From: Drosophila pseudoobscura
Taxonomy: Eukaryota > Arthropoda > Insecta > Diptera > Drosophilidae
NCBI RefSeq assembly: GCF_009870125.1
Contig: NC_046683.1
Span: forward strand, 41,121,869-41,185,868
Length of the DNA stretch: 64,000 bases
Direction: 5' to 3'
Position numbers and translations under genes: made by a program
Part shown: positions 30,827 to 42,043 of the stretch, one piece after another
How positions within the stretch are numbered: the stretch's first letter is position 1
Layout of the letters: each line of letters begins with the position of its first letter
The notes under the pieces: model-generated
The model's input: only the letters and a program-made list of their open reading frames with translations
What the model was told of the DNA's origin: nothing
The model's database searches: none

Positions 30827-33800
30827 TTATTTATAATCCTTTCTTTTGTAAAAGAATTTTTCGTAATAAGTGCGACGCTCTTCCTCCTTCTCCTTAGCCT
30901 TGAGCGCGGCTTCCCTCTGCAATTTCTGCAAGGGCATCTGCTCCTTTTTGTAGCCAACCATCCAGTCACGCAGCGCCTTTTCCAGGTCCTGCAGAAGGGG
31001 GTTGTGGCTCGGGGGAATCTTAAATTCCCTAAAATACGATGTTGCGGACATGATTTCATTGAAATATTTCACAAAATCTAGATCCTTATCCGCATCCATG
31101 GGAAACACACCAGTCTCGAGCATTTCAAAGCTAAAGGAGACCAAAGGGAAATTGCAGAAATTCACCATTTTAGCATTTAAAATGGATCGGATCTCTCTAG
31201 AGAATACTCACGTGGGGAGACGCTCGCACAAGTAGCGAATGCGGCGGCCACAATGCTGTTTGATGATACGCTCGTCAAAATGATCGCTTTCGCCCGCGAG
31301 TTTCTCCAGAATCATTTTGCTGTTTAGCGACTCATCAGACCGGTTGTGTTCGTATATTTTGATTGAATAGATCTCATCCTGCTGGTCCGCCTCAATGATA
31401 TGGGCAAACGTCTCGCGACACAAAAGTGCGGCACGGAGCTCCTCCGTTACGTCGGCCGGCCAAGTGTGATTCAGCGGATGGATATGCGAGAGTGCTCCCC
31501 TGACGGCCATGGCCGGAATATTGGTGAACACATTTGGTAAAAACCGTAGTTCTTCGCTTGCACACTTCTCCAGACGGCCATAGTCCACGTAGAAGACAGA
31601 AACGTCCGTAGCATTCTCCTGTGGTGCGGACACAATGCGAACCCGCTTCCAGCCACCCCAATTTGAACGGGCGGCACAAATGTATCCAGGACGTAGGAAA
31701 AACCGAGTGATAGGCTTCTGGTATCTGTTTTCGTTGGGTAGGTGCCGTTTGTGGAAAAAGTCGCTGCGGTTAAATATGTAAATTTTTTTTTGAGCTGCTG
31801 TCCAGGAGGGTGGAATGGATACACGACAACTTACCTTATCTGCAAATGCAGATTTTCCAGATCGCGAGCATAATTTTCCTCAGCGATTTGGAACCAAAAC
31901 TGAAAGGGGCTGTACACCTGAAAGACGAGGGATGATGAACGATGAATATCTCATCAATTCACACAGTTACTGATTTTTTGCTTCTTCAGAGGCAACACAT
32001 ACATTGGTTACAATGATTTTGAATTTGTCTTGGCGTTTGACGGCGTCCAAGGACAACAAGGAGAAGCGGCGCAGCTCCTGCTTCAACATCACTGCACATA
32101 AGGGTCTATCGATCATAAAAACTGAATCCGTCTGGAGACCAATAGATAATTTGTGGTTAAATAAATGTATATATTTAAATGGGGTGATGGTTTTTACTGA
32201 CCAAACAACACTTCGGTATGGCCTGTCCACGGAAGCAATTTCCAGATTCCTTATCCTTTTCCTGCTTCTCCACTACGATGTCATCACTGTCGTAGCTATA
32301 TGTCGAAGAAGCAGCAGTGCCATCTCCGATCAGCCCATCATCCTTGGATTTTACCAGCTGAGCTTTCGTCTCACCGGGCAGGATTATAGCCTCTTCCTTA
32401 AATGACGAGTCAGGCTGGGCCTCTTCCTTGAATGAAGAGTCAGGCTGTGCCTCTTCCTTGAATGAAGAGTCAGGCTGTGCCTCTTCCTCGAAAGACGAGT
32501 CATACTGCGCCTCTTCCTTGAATGAAGAGTCAGGCTGGGCCTCTTCCTTGAGTGAAGAGTCAGGCTGTTCCTCTTCCTTGAATGAAGAGTCAGGCTGTGC
32601 CTCTTCCTCGAAAGACGAGTCAGGCTGTGCCTCTTCCTTGAATGAAGAGTTAGGCTGTGCCTCTTCCTCGAAAGACGAGTCATACTGCGCCTCTTCCTTG
32701 AATGAAGAGTCAGGCTGGGCCTCTTCCTTGAGTGAAGAGTCAGGCTGTGCCTCTTCCTTGAATGAAGAGTCACGCTGTGCCTCTTCCTTGAATGAAGATT
32801 CAGGCTGTGCCTCTTCCTTGAATGAAGAGTCAGGCTGTGCCTCTTCCTTGAATGAAGAGTCAGGCTGTGCCTCTTCCTCGAAAGACGAGTCATACTGCGC
32901 CTCTTCCTTGAATGAAGAGTCAGGCTGTGCCTCTTCCTTGAGTGAAGAGTCAGGCTGTGCCTCTTCCTTGAATGAAGAGTCAGGCTGTGCCTCTTCCTCG
33001 AAAGACGAGTCACGCTGTGCCTTTTCCTTGAATGAAGAGTCAGGCTGTGCCTCTTCCTTGAATGACGAGTCATACTGCGCCTCTTCCTTGAATGAAGAGT
33101 TAGGCTGTGCCTCTTCCTTGAGTGAAGAGTCAGGCTGTGCCTCTTCCTTGAATGACGAGTCATACTGCGCCTCTTCCTTGAATGAAGAGTCAGGCTGTGC
33201 CTCTTCCTTGAATGAAGAGTCAGGCTGTGCCTCTTCCTTGAATGAAGAGTCAGGCTGTGCCTCTTCCTTGAATGAAGAGTCAGGCTGTGCCTCTTCCTTG
33301 AATGAAGAGTCATACTGCGCCTCTTCCTTGAATGAAGAGTCAGGCTGTGCCTCTTCCTTGAATGAAGAGTCAGGCTGGGCCTCTTCCTTGAATGAAGAGT
33401 CAGGCTGGGCCTCTTCCTTGAATGAAGAGTCAGGCTGTGCCGCTTCCTCGAAAGACGAGTCAGGCTGTGCCTTTTCCTTGAATGAAGAGTCAGGCTGTGC
33501 CTCTTCCTCGAAAGACGACTCAGGCTGTGCCTCGATCTTCTCATGGTTGATGTATTCTTTTTTATTGGCGCATGCATGGCCGCCCAACAATGGAGCGCAG
33601 TCAAGGACGCTGTTGTCGTCTCCACTTTCAAGGAATGGGAATCGAACTTTATTTTCCGTCTAAAAATGTACCAATTCTTAGTGAGAATACAGTTTACTGG
33701 AATTTCACTTACCTGACCGACGAAGAACGCATTTTCATTATTTTGGTTGTATTTCCCTATAATGCCTTCAATGCGCGTCGCAGTTTCGAGCACTAGGCAC

Positions 33801-33874
33801 TCCACATCGCTTTGCTTCTGACCATGGCAAGAGGAGAAATTAGTTTCCAGGTTGATATTCGTCGGTTTTCCCAT
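30827..33874 (-). CDS. Tudor-domain protein with a long decapeptide repeat
   Basis: Exons read as complement(30827..31130, 31212..31763, 31835..31917, 32003..32131, 32202..33659, 33713..33874); phases agree and the product is 895 aa. Residues 1-95 are a globular start with GKYNQNNENAFFVG. Residues about 96-476 are some 38 copies of EEAQPDSSFK. A spacer and a second globular part follow. The Tudor-type domain begins at VTNVYSPFQFWFQ (about 581), continues with PGYICAARSNWGGWKRVRI and the core VFYVDYGRLEKC, and ends before a charged C-terminal helix. Tudor domains bind methylated arginine on Piwi-class proteins in germ granules and the piRNA pathway; the YVDYG aromatic cage residues look intact. 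Position next to Sas10 suggests D. melanogaster CG15930, with moderate confidence. It is divergent from Sas10. Confidence 0.85.
32395..33535 (-). repeat. Coding minisatellite, 30-bp unit, about 38 copies
   Basis: The unit encodes EEAQPDSSFK on the minus strand and repeats head-to-tail for about 1.14 kb with no loss of register. Variant units differ at the same few positions (QYDSS, QRDSS, QPNSS, SLK, SFEE). Variants themselves recur in blocks, for example aaagacgagtcatactgcgc, which points to unequal exchange of several units at a time. Because the unit is a multiple of three with no stop in several frames, long but spurious open frames appear on both strands. Confidence 0.95.
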
Positions 33875-34487
33875 GCCGTAATCGTTTTTCTTTTGTTTAA
33901 TTTATTAACAAACGCTTTCCTGCTCCTTAGTGCACACATAAATAGCCAGCAAACAGCAACGCGCAATACGTACGTAATTTTGAGTAACGGAATTCTTGTC
34001 CACAAACCTACAATGGCCATATGACATTAGGCTTTGTTCAATAGCTACAAAAATATCTTATGGGAAAAGCAGACAGTGAGAGTGAGACAAATATATGTGT
34101 CAGCTTGGTTTTCCAGTTAATCTGGAAGCAGCGCCGCGGCAGAGATGATCGATTTCGGTTGGCTGTGTCACACACACACACAGACCATCGACTGATAGCC
34201 GGGACCCGTGTCTGGAGATAGCCCCGAACACCAATTTTGCGTTATGTCTTAAAAGCTATCTCTCGCTTTGCATTAAAGTTAGTAAATTTGAATGTCATGA
34301 CACCATAAATGAATTGAACACAGGTGAACTATCGATAATCTTTTAAAATATTTTCATTGTGGTTGGTGCAGCAGTATATCGGCGCCGATGTATCGCTTCT
34401 GTTTGGGAAAGATCGCTATCGACAGCAGCTCTGAGTTTGTTTACCACGCACGTGCTGTGGCCTAAATTGTTATTAAATTTACTTAAA
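33875..34487. promoter_or_regulatory. Divergent promoter region between the Tudor gene and Sas10
   Basis: This 613-base gap separates two divergent genes. A perfect DRE core (TATCGATA) lies at 34330-34337, about 150 bases before the Sas10 start codon. CA repeats are at about 34171-34182. No TATA box is clear. Confidence 0.55.
34330..34337 (+). promoter_or_regulatory. DRE element upstream of Sas10
   Basis: TATCGATA is the DNA replication-related element bound by DREF, common in fly housekeeping promoters. It lies 151 bases upstream of the Sas10 ATG. Confidence 0.6.
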
Positions 34488-35780
34488 ATGGACAGTGAAG
34501 CAGATGATTATGAGCTGACCGGCTCCGAGCAGGAGTATGATGAAGATGAGCGCGAGATTCTGGAAGACCTGCGCAAGCAGCGTAACAAGCGCAAGCAAGA
34601 CGCATCTGCACCACAGGAGATTTTAGCATTCAGCGATGAAGATGAGGAGGAGGATGACAATGTTGCTGACCTGATGCGCGACAGCGACATCGAAGGGGCC
34701 GACGATGATGATGCCCACTTGCCTAACACCATGGACTGGGGCACCAGGCGAAGCACCTACTACAACACAGACTTTGTGGACCCCGACTACAGCAGCTACA
34801 ACGCCCAGGAGGAGGAGGAGGCTAAGGCCGAGGAAGAGGAGGCCAAAAAGATTCAGCTGCGCCTGGCCAAGCGATTTAGCGAGGCTGACTTCCAGCTAGA
34901 CGATGTGCCTGCTGCCATCAGTGACGAAGAGGTGGACGGCGATGTTGCCAAATCTGGCATCAAGGTTACCGCCGATCTGACAGGTCTCACGGGGCGCGAG
35001 CGCCTGCAGCTGCTACAGAAGGACTCGCCCGAGTTCCTCGGCCTCACCCAGGACTTCCATCTGCATTTGGGCGAGGTTCAACAGCTGATTACGCCCGTGC
35101 TCAACTACGTGCGCAACCATCAAGTGCCCATGGTGCCGGCCCTGGAGTTCGCCAGTGTCTACCACAACGTCCTGGCCACTTACTGCTCCAACGTGTCCTA
35201 CTACCTGCTGCTCAAGGCCAGGCGCAGCAATGTCAAGCTGCATCCCGTGATAAAACGTCTCGTGCAACTGAAGCAGCTGCGTGAGCAACTGACGTCACGC
35301 TATGACACGTACATCAAGCCCCAGCTGGAGGCCCTGCTCGAACGCATCCAGGATGGTGATGCCTTCACAGTCCTCGATGTGGCTCAGCGCAAGGCCAAAC
35401 TACAGATCCTCAACAAATTCGAGCAGAGAAACGAAAAGGAGAACGGCACAGCGACAGCGACAGCTGAAGACATAAGTGGTGACAGCAGCGACGACGAGGA
35501 CGCTCAGCTGATGCCTGACCAACAGGACGATGATGAGGACCCTGAAGCCGAAGCTGTGCGCCGCGGCATTACGTATCAAATGGCCAAAAACAAGGGACTC
35601 ACCCCACATCGCAAGAAGGAGCTGCGCAATCCCCGTGTAAAGCATCGCGGCAAATACCGCAAGGCACTCATCCGACGCAAGGGCGCCGTTCGTGCTGTAC
35701 GCAAGGAGACGCAACGCTATGGCGGCGAAATGTCTGGCATTAAGGCCACCGTAACCAAGAGCGTCAAATTCCGCACATAA
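34488..35780 (+). CDS. Sas10: Sas10/Utp3, small-subunit processome protein
   Basis: This is a 430-aa single exon. I chose the ATG at 34488 (MDSEADDYELTG), which begins the acidic Sas10 start; upstream in-frame residues are unlike the family. Sas10/Utp3 works in the nucleolus in the small-subunit processome that makes 18S rRNA. Visible parts: an acidic N-terminus (EQEYDEDEREILEDL), a Glu/Lys coiled coil, the Sas10/Utp3/C1D domain around residues 180-300 (LQLLQKDSPEFLGL; LHPVIKRLVQLKQLREQL), and the basic Sas10 C-terminal domain (PHRKKELRNPRVKHRGKYRKA; TKSVKFRT). A poly(A) signal AATAAA starts on the last base of the stop codon (35780-35785). It converges on Rnp4F; in D. melanogaster the two transcripts are known to overlap. 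Confidence 0.95.
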   Translation: MDSEADDYELTGSEQEYDEDEREILEDLRKQRNKRKQDASAPQEILAFSDEDEEEDDNVADLMRDSDIEGADDDDAHLPNTMDWGTRRSTYYNTDFVDPDYSSYNAQEEEEAKAEEEEAKKIQLRLAKRFSEADFQLDDVPAAISDEEVDGDVAKSGIKVTADLTGLTGRERLQLLQKDSPEFLGLTQDFHLHLGEVQQLITPVLNYVRNHQVPMVPALEFASVYHNVLATYCSNVSYYLLLKARRSNVKLHPVIKRLVQLKQLREQLTSRYDTYIKPQLEALLERIQDGDAFTVLDVAQRKAKLQILNKFEQRNEKENGTATATAEDISGDSSDDEDAQLMPDQQDDDEDPEAEAVRRGITYQMAKNKGLTPHRKKELRNPRVKHRGKYRKALIRRKGAVRAVRKETQRYGGEMSGIKATVTKSVKFRT

Positions 35781-36067
35781 ATAAAGAACATGTCATTGCT
35801 ATTCCACATTTTGTACATTTATTTACTTTGTTTCATTCATAAACTGCTGTGCGGCATATGCCGGAAATGGTGGGTGGGGAACAACATTAAAGCACGTCCG
35901 TACGCATGGCGTATAATTGTGTGGCGGGTGTGCGGGCGCGGAGAAGGGTTCCTTGCCCTCCTACAATTAGAAAAAAAAAAAGAAAACAAAAAATCGTCAC
36001 AGACGCGCCTGTTCTAGAAAACAAATTAAACTTAAAGTAATTCTAATTAAAGTTCTAGTTTCATTTT

Positions 36068-38817
36068 TCAGCCGAGTAGTTTACGAAAATCTTCGTTGGA
36101 CTTGGGCTTCTCTGGCGATGTTAATGGTGTATTGCAGGAATCTGGGTTTGTAGCTGGGGCTATAGCTGTGGCTTTGTCCCCATCTTTCATATCCACATCC
36201 TCTGTCTTGGTGGCCGCATCTGCCTCGTTATCAAGCGACAGCACCTTGCGACGCTTAGTGGCCAGCATCTCACGGGTCACAATACTCGGTATTAGCGATG
36301 TGGCCACACGACGTTTGGCTGTCGTGATGTTCGAGGTCTTTGGTGGGGGATCAGAAATGGCAACAGATAGCTGGTGGAGGCAATGATTAGATTTCTGCAA
36401 GCTCTTTTGTTCCTTGGGAGAATATTTTCTTACCACAGATCCGTTCAGATTATGGCCATTCAATTGTTCAACAGCCTTCTGGGCTGATTCAGCCTGCTCG
36501 TATTCAATGTAAGCAATGTTTTTGCGTGTCTTGTACTGTCGGCTGCCGATTGGTAGCTTTTTCTGGACTATGCGAACATCCTTCAACGTGCCACAGGTGG
36601 CAAAGAGTTCGTTAAGAGTTTCAGTTGTCGCATTTGGCAGTATGTTTTTAACAAACACTTTGGTTTTTTCGAGTTCCGCTGAAATCAAACATAATATATG
36701 TAGTTTATATATTCTTACGTTTCTTTCTTTTGTTACTCACTTGAGTACTTGAGACCTGAGACTGGTGGTGCTGCTGTGGCACGAGGTGCTGCTGTGGCGC
36801 GTGGTGCTGCTGTTGTGGCGCGTGGCGGCACTGCTGCTTTAGCGCGTGGTGCTGCTGTGGCACGTACTGATGCTTGGGCTCGCAATGGTGGCTGAGACGT
36901 CCTGTACGGTTTTCTCTCTCTTAGTTGCTCGCGGGCATGCTGCTGGTATCTGTGAATGCCATAGTTGCGCTCTGCCGGCAGTTTTATCTTCTGGCATGTG
37001 GTTATGGACTTGTAGTCCCCATGGCAGCGCTCGTAGCGACGATATTGTTCGAGAACAAAATTACCATCCTTCAGGAAACGCTGCTTCAGGGCCAAATTCA
37101 GAACATCGCGACAACGAACACCGCCATTAAACTGCGACTCCATTTGGGCCCACGTCATCCAAAGGTAACCGCTCTGCTGACTTTTATCGAAAGCTGCGCA
37201 AAAGAAAAATGTACAAATTTTTAGAAATACGAAGAAAGTACTTGCAGGGCATTGCAGGGCAAGGCCAACAAAACAAACGCTTACACATGATGTACTCCCA
37301 GATTTTGTAGCCCAGTGCTGGATTCTTAAATTTGGCATACTCCACTTGGGCATACAGCTGGAGCACCTCATAGCTGGTGTCGGCATCCTCGCCGTACAAA
37401 TCGGAGAGTGTATTCCAGGCTCCATCGAATCTCTCACGCACGCGTGTGCACTGATCGCTGTCCGATACATCGCACTGGCGTACCATAAACGCCAAGTAGT
37501 CCAAATGCAGCTCCACCGTCGCCTTTATGTTGATGGCCAGTCTGTGGAAGATACCCTTCAGCACGTTATCCACCTCCTGAACGGTGTGTCCTTCGGTCTC
37601 CATTAAATGGATGAGCTTGTGGTTCACCAGCTTGCTGTATGTGCTCATCGCAGCGCGTTTGGCCAGATCCAGGGCGCTGCTGATCTGGTACCCGCCAGTG
37701 GGTCGCTTGACACTCTTGTTTGTGAAGTTTATGTAGTCGAGCCAAACTCGTTCGATTTGCGGAAAATGCGAGATGGTTATTTCAAATACCACGCAGGCCA
37801 AAGAATCACGAATCTCGTCGGTGTAGTCCATATTATTGATTTCCTCCAGTTGAAGAATGTGGACCGGGGTTAAGCGCTCCCAGTCGACGGGCTCACGCGG
37901 ATCCTGTATGAGGGGGCTTAGCCATTTCTTGTATCGGTCCAAAAGCTCAACAAACTCGGTGCACTTCTCTTCATCAGAGTTCCAGTTCATGCAGCGACTT
38001 TCCATCTCCGCTTTAAAAGCATCTGCTTGTTTGTCTGCATCTGGCGCAGAGGCCAAGAGTTCTCGCAGTTTTTCTATAAAAAAGGGATTCTCCAAAGAGT
38101 ACTTGGACAGCAGCGACGACCACAGCTTGATGTTGCTGCAGTTCTTCTGGCCAAGCAAATAGTTGCATATTAAATTGGCCAAATCGACATCTACAGGTGA
38201 CAGATGACAAGATAAATAAGATGGCAAAAGGGGCGATTAAGTGCTGCTGCTGGGCTCACCATAATAGGAGTTCAAGGCTTCGGCGCAATCCTCCTGGAAT
38301 GCAACATGCTCATCGGGAGAATGGGTCACCAGGAGACGGACGTGCAGGTATTTGCGCCATAATTCTGGTGGCATTATGGCAATCTTTTTGAACTGCACAG
38401 CAGCCTCCATAATCAAATCATATTCGTTCAGTTTGCTGCGGATAAAACAACATTACAGTCAGAATTGTGTAATTTCTTGCAATTAGTTATACGTACTAGG
38501 CTATCTCGCTCATCCGCATCACTTGGCGGTACTTCAAGTTACTATAACTCGAAAATTTGTCAAACTCTGCTTTCAGCTCCTGCTCCTGGTATTCGCTCAT
38601 CGACTCGGAGTCGGTGTCGGAATCTGATTCCGAGCTTATTTCAATGGGAGCTAAGTTTACCAGTTCAACGGTGTTGGGAGTCTTGATGACATCGCCGGCA
38701 TTTTGAGCCTGAAAAAATTTGTTCATGTTAATTTTCACAGGCGACTGGTGACTGGTGACTGGCGACTGGCGACCACAAGCATAAACCACTTACCACTTCA
38801 GGTACTTCACTATCCAT
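36068..38817 (-). CDS. Rnp4F: Rnp4F, SART3/Prp24-like U4/U6 snRNP recycling factor
   Basis: Exons read as complement(36068..36370, 36434..36678, 36741..37193, 37285..38190, 38260..38435, 38497..38708, 38794..38817); 772 aa. SART3-type proteins re-anneal U4 and U6 snRNA after splicing. An acidic start (SESDSDTDSESMSEYQ) leads into HAT helical repeats over about residues 90-480 (MPPELWRKYLHVRL; FPQIERVWLDYINFT; LGYKIWEYIM). A low-complexity linker of RATAAP-type repeats follows, then one RRM (VFVKNILPNATTETL; KNIAYIEY) and a C-terminal LSm-contact motif, SNEDFRKLLG. I see only one RRM where the family usually has two. The last intron is 66 bases, a multiple of three without stops, so its retention would insert 22 residues and keep the frame. 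Confidence 0.93.
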
Positions 38818-39724
38818 TTTAATAAATTCTTTTCTTTTATGATAGCTTTATATGCAGCCTTGATGAAGCAGAAATTATTTTTTACGCGCGAATAATCTGG
38901 ATAATAACTTGCGGCGTCGGGGAAAAGAATTACACGGTAACTACACATTTGCTACATAATGGGAGGAAAAATGGTCACCCTGGAAAGAAGTATGGATTAG
39001 TATATCGATAGTCCCGAGATTTTAAACTTATTGCCCTGAATCGGTATTTTTTACTCCAATATCGGCTGTTACACATACCATGTGTGAAATAACGAATGTT
39101 ATTTATAGCTAGTATATTTCAATGAAAAAATGGTTTCAAAGTTATTATTATCGACTCTACCATATTGTTCATTAAATAATTAGCTATTAATACAATATGT
39201 CTTCTTATCGATGTACTAAAATGCTCAAAGAACTTGATATATTGACCATAGAAAAAACACAGTTTACTCGAATTTTTTAGAACACATTCAATTTTATAAA
39301 ACGCTATACTGCCACTTCACTTCACTGCAATGACAAAAGGATGGGATGCAGTGTGAGCGAGAGAAATAAGAAATAAGGTTATCTCTGTCTACAGACTGAC
39401 TCTGTCAGTCAGCAAAGTCTGTAATTCCATCAATAATTTTGTATGGTCGCACTAGGCAGTTTTTCGAACAGAAAGCATTATGGCCACACTGCTCCCGCTC
39501 TGCACTTTCTATATATTGCCCCTATATTTCCCTACTCTCGCGAATTAATTTGTTTGTGTTCTCGTAAACGTCCGCGTCGTCACGTCGCTAAACAGCAACA
39601 ACACACAAGCACAAACAACGAAGATATCAACGACGCAGTTGTGATTTGGCAATGTTATTGCTCCAGTAAAGTGCAACCACAAGCGGAAAAACTAACAACT
39701 AAAAACTAAAACTAACAACAAAAC
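38818..39724. promoter_or_regulatory. Divergent promoter region between Rnp4F and the acid phosphatase locus
   Basis: This gap contains a perfect DRE (TATCGATA) at 39003-39010, a motif-1-like tatggtcgcacta at about 39441, and a second tatggccacactg at about 39479. The last two lie 250-285 bases before the phosphatase ATG. The 5' leader of that gene is A/C-rich (acaacaacacacaagcac). There is no open frame of note. Confidence 0.5.
39003..39010. promoter_or_regulatory. DRE element between Rnp4F and the phosphatase gene
   Basis: TATCGATA, palindromic and so able to serve either flanking gene. It lies 186 bases upstream of the Rnp4F start codon. Confidence 0.55.
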
Positions 39725-42043
39725 ATGGAGTCCTTGCAACACCTGCTGCTGCTGACGTCTCTACTGCTGGTGGCCGGCGGCGGCATTGGCTTCATCCCCC
39801 AAGTGGTGGGGGCTGATCAGGAGGAGGTCAGCATTGTCCACTACCAGCCGGAGCAAGTGCATCTGGCCTTTGGCGGTGAGTCTTTCGTTATATAAAATTC
39901 CTTTTTATGTTCGTGCATTTGTTTATCTGTGAGAATGAGTGTGTGTGCATGCATGCATAATGTGTCCAAATGAACAGCGCTTTCTCACCCATCGACTGTA
40001 CAATCCCAGCACAAAATATTGCAAGCAAATCAAATCGCGCACTGGTTCCCTCCACTCCCAACCCCAATCCCAAGGGCGGGGGAACGTTCCAGTTGCTACA
40101 GCTCCACCCATCGCCACATGCATGTCAATCGCCCCCAAGTGGAGCAAAGGCAGACTGATGGACGACTGCACTCAGGGGAACTGTTGGCTAATTGTAATAA
40201 TTATCAGTACAGATTACGCATTCGATTTCGTTTTGGGGGGAAAAACTCGTCTTGAATCTCCTGCAGCTGTCATAGCTGTACTCTCTTTTAAAGATAACCG
40301 CCCAAGTAAACATATTGGGAAAACAAATACTATTTCCAAATTTAGAACTCGGACCTGAAACGTGTGTGTGATGTGGGGCTAACCCCTATTATTATAGCGA
40401 TAAGGGTGTAATCTGAGCAGCTTTTGTGCGCTAGTTTCTGTGGAACCGAATGCGATAAGAAAACCATAACAAAAGAGCTAGGGAACAAAGCAAACAAAAA
40501 CAAAAAAACAAGAGAAATTAATCAGCAACGACATTTGATCTTGAATGCCTCTGATGCACTTTTTGACACGAATACCGAACCAAACCCCCTTTTTGGCCAA
40601 AAACGAAATTGCTCAAGTTTGTTTCTCTCTTCTGCATTCCCACATTCTTGGCTTCAACCTCGCCAGAGCGCACCGCAAGCGAGATGGTTGTCACCTGGTC
40701 AACGCGCAGCTTGCCGCCGGATACGGCCAGCGTTGTCGAGTACGGACTGATAGTGGCCGGACAGGCACCCTCCAGGCTCAATCAGCGTGCCCAAGGCACG
40801 GCCACCAGGTTCGTGGATGGCGGCCGTAAGCACTCCACGCAGTTTATCCACAGGGTATGCGTTTAGATCTGTACACCGAGCGGAGTCCGAGCGAGACACT
40901 CATCCACCCTGCTCTCATTGCCTCCACTTAGGTGACGCTTAGCCAGCTGGAGGCGAACTCCTCCTATGCCTATCACTGCGGCAGCGCCCTCGGCTGGTCG
41001 GCCGTCTATCAGTTTCGAACGGTACCCGATGCCGACGCTGACTGGTCGCCCTCGCTGGCCATCTACGGGGACATGGGAAACGAGAATGCCCAGTCGCTGG
41101 CCCGTCTGCAGCAGGAGACGCAGCAGGGAATGTACGATGCCATCATCCATGTGGGTGACTTTGCCTACGACATGAACACGAAGGAGGCGCGCGTCGGGGA
41201 TGAGTTTATGCGGCAGATCGAGACAGTGGCCGCCTACCTACCTTACATGGTGGTGCCGGGCAACCACGAAGAAAAGTTGTGAGTAGTCGGTGGAGGTGTG
41301 TAGGGGAGGAAAGGTCTAATACTGTGTGGTTTCCGTGCAGCAATTTCTCCAACTATCGAGCCCGATTCAGCATGCCGGGTGGGACGGAGAACATGTTCTA
41401 CAGTTTCGATCTGGGGCCCGTGCACTTCATCGGCATCTCGACGGAGGTCTACTACTTTATGAATTACGGCGTCAAGAGCCTGGTCTTTCAGTACGAATGG
41501 CTAAGGAGGGACCTGGAGCAGGCCAATCTGCCTGAGAATCGCTCGAAGCGTCCGTGGATCATCATCTATGGCCATCGGCCCATGTACTGCAGCAACGAAA
41601 ACGACAACGACTGCACCCACTCGGAGACCCTCACCAGAGTTGGCTGGCCCTTTGTCCACATGTTCGGACTGGAGCCGCTCCTCTATGAATTTGGCGTGGA
41701 TGTTGCCATCTGGGCCCACGAGCATTCGTACGAGCGTCTGTGGCCCATTTACGATTACGAGGTGCGCAATGGAACACTCCAGGGCTCGCCCTACGAGAAT
41801 CCCGGTGCGCCGGTCCATATTGTGACGGGTTCGGCCGGGTGCAATGAGGGACGTGAGCCGTTCAAGGGTAAAATACCCGAATGGAGTGCCTTCCACAGCC
41901 AGGACTATGGCTATACCCGCCTCAAGGCCCACAATCGCACCCACTTGCACTTCGAGCAGGTCTCCGACGACCAGAACGGAGCCATCATAGATCAATTCTG
42001 GCTAATCAAATCTCATCACGGCAGCTATCAGAATCAGAACTGA
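39725..42043 (+). CDS. Purple acid phosphatase, signal exon plus module 1 (ACP7-like)
   Basis: Exons read as join(39725..39875, 40667..40854, 40932..41278, 41341..42043); 462 aa. Exon 1 (MESLQHLLLLTSLLLVAGGG) gives the only signal peptide in the locus and ends in phase 1. Module 1 starts GERTASEMVVTWSTRS, a fibronectin-like N-terminal domain, followed by the metallophosphatase domain with all the family's metal-binding blocks: GDMG, GDFAYD, GNHEE, GHRPMY and HEHSYERLWP. These two-metal (Fe/Zn- or Fe/Mn-type) enzymes hydrolyse phosphate esters and are secreted or lysosomal. The D. melanogaster counterpart is probably CG1637. Two more complete modules follow downstream, each lacking its own signal exon. 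Confidence 0.93.

Noticed and set aside
32384-33874. Long open frames in two other readings of the decapeptide repeat (496 aa on the minus strand, 411 aa on the plus strand)
   Set aside because: They are by-products of a 30-base repeat without stops. Only one frame joins the exons carrying the Tudor domain.
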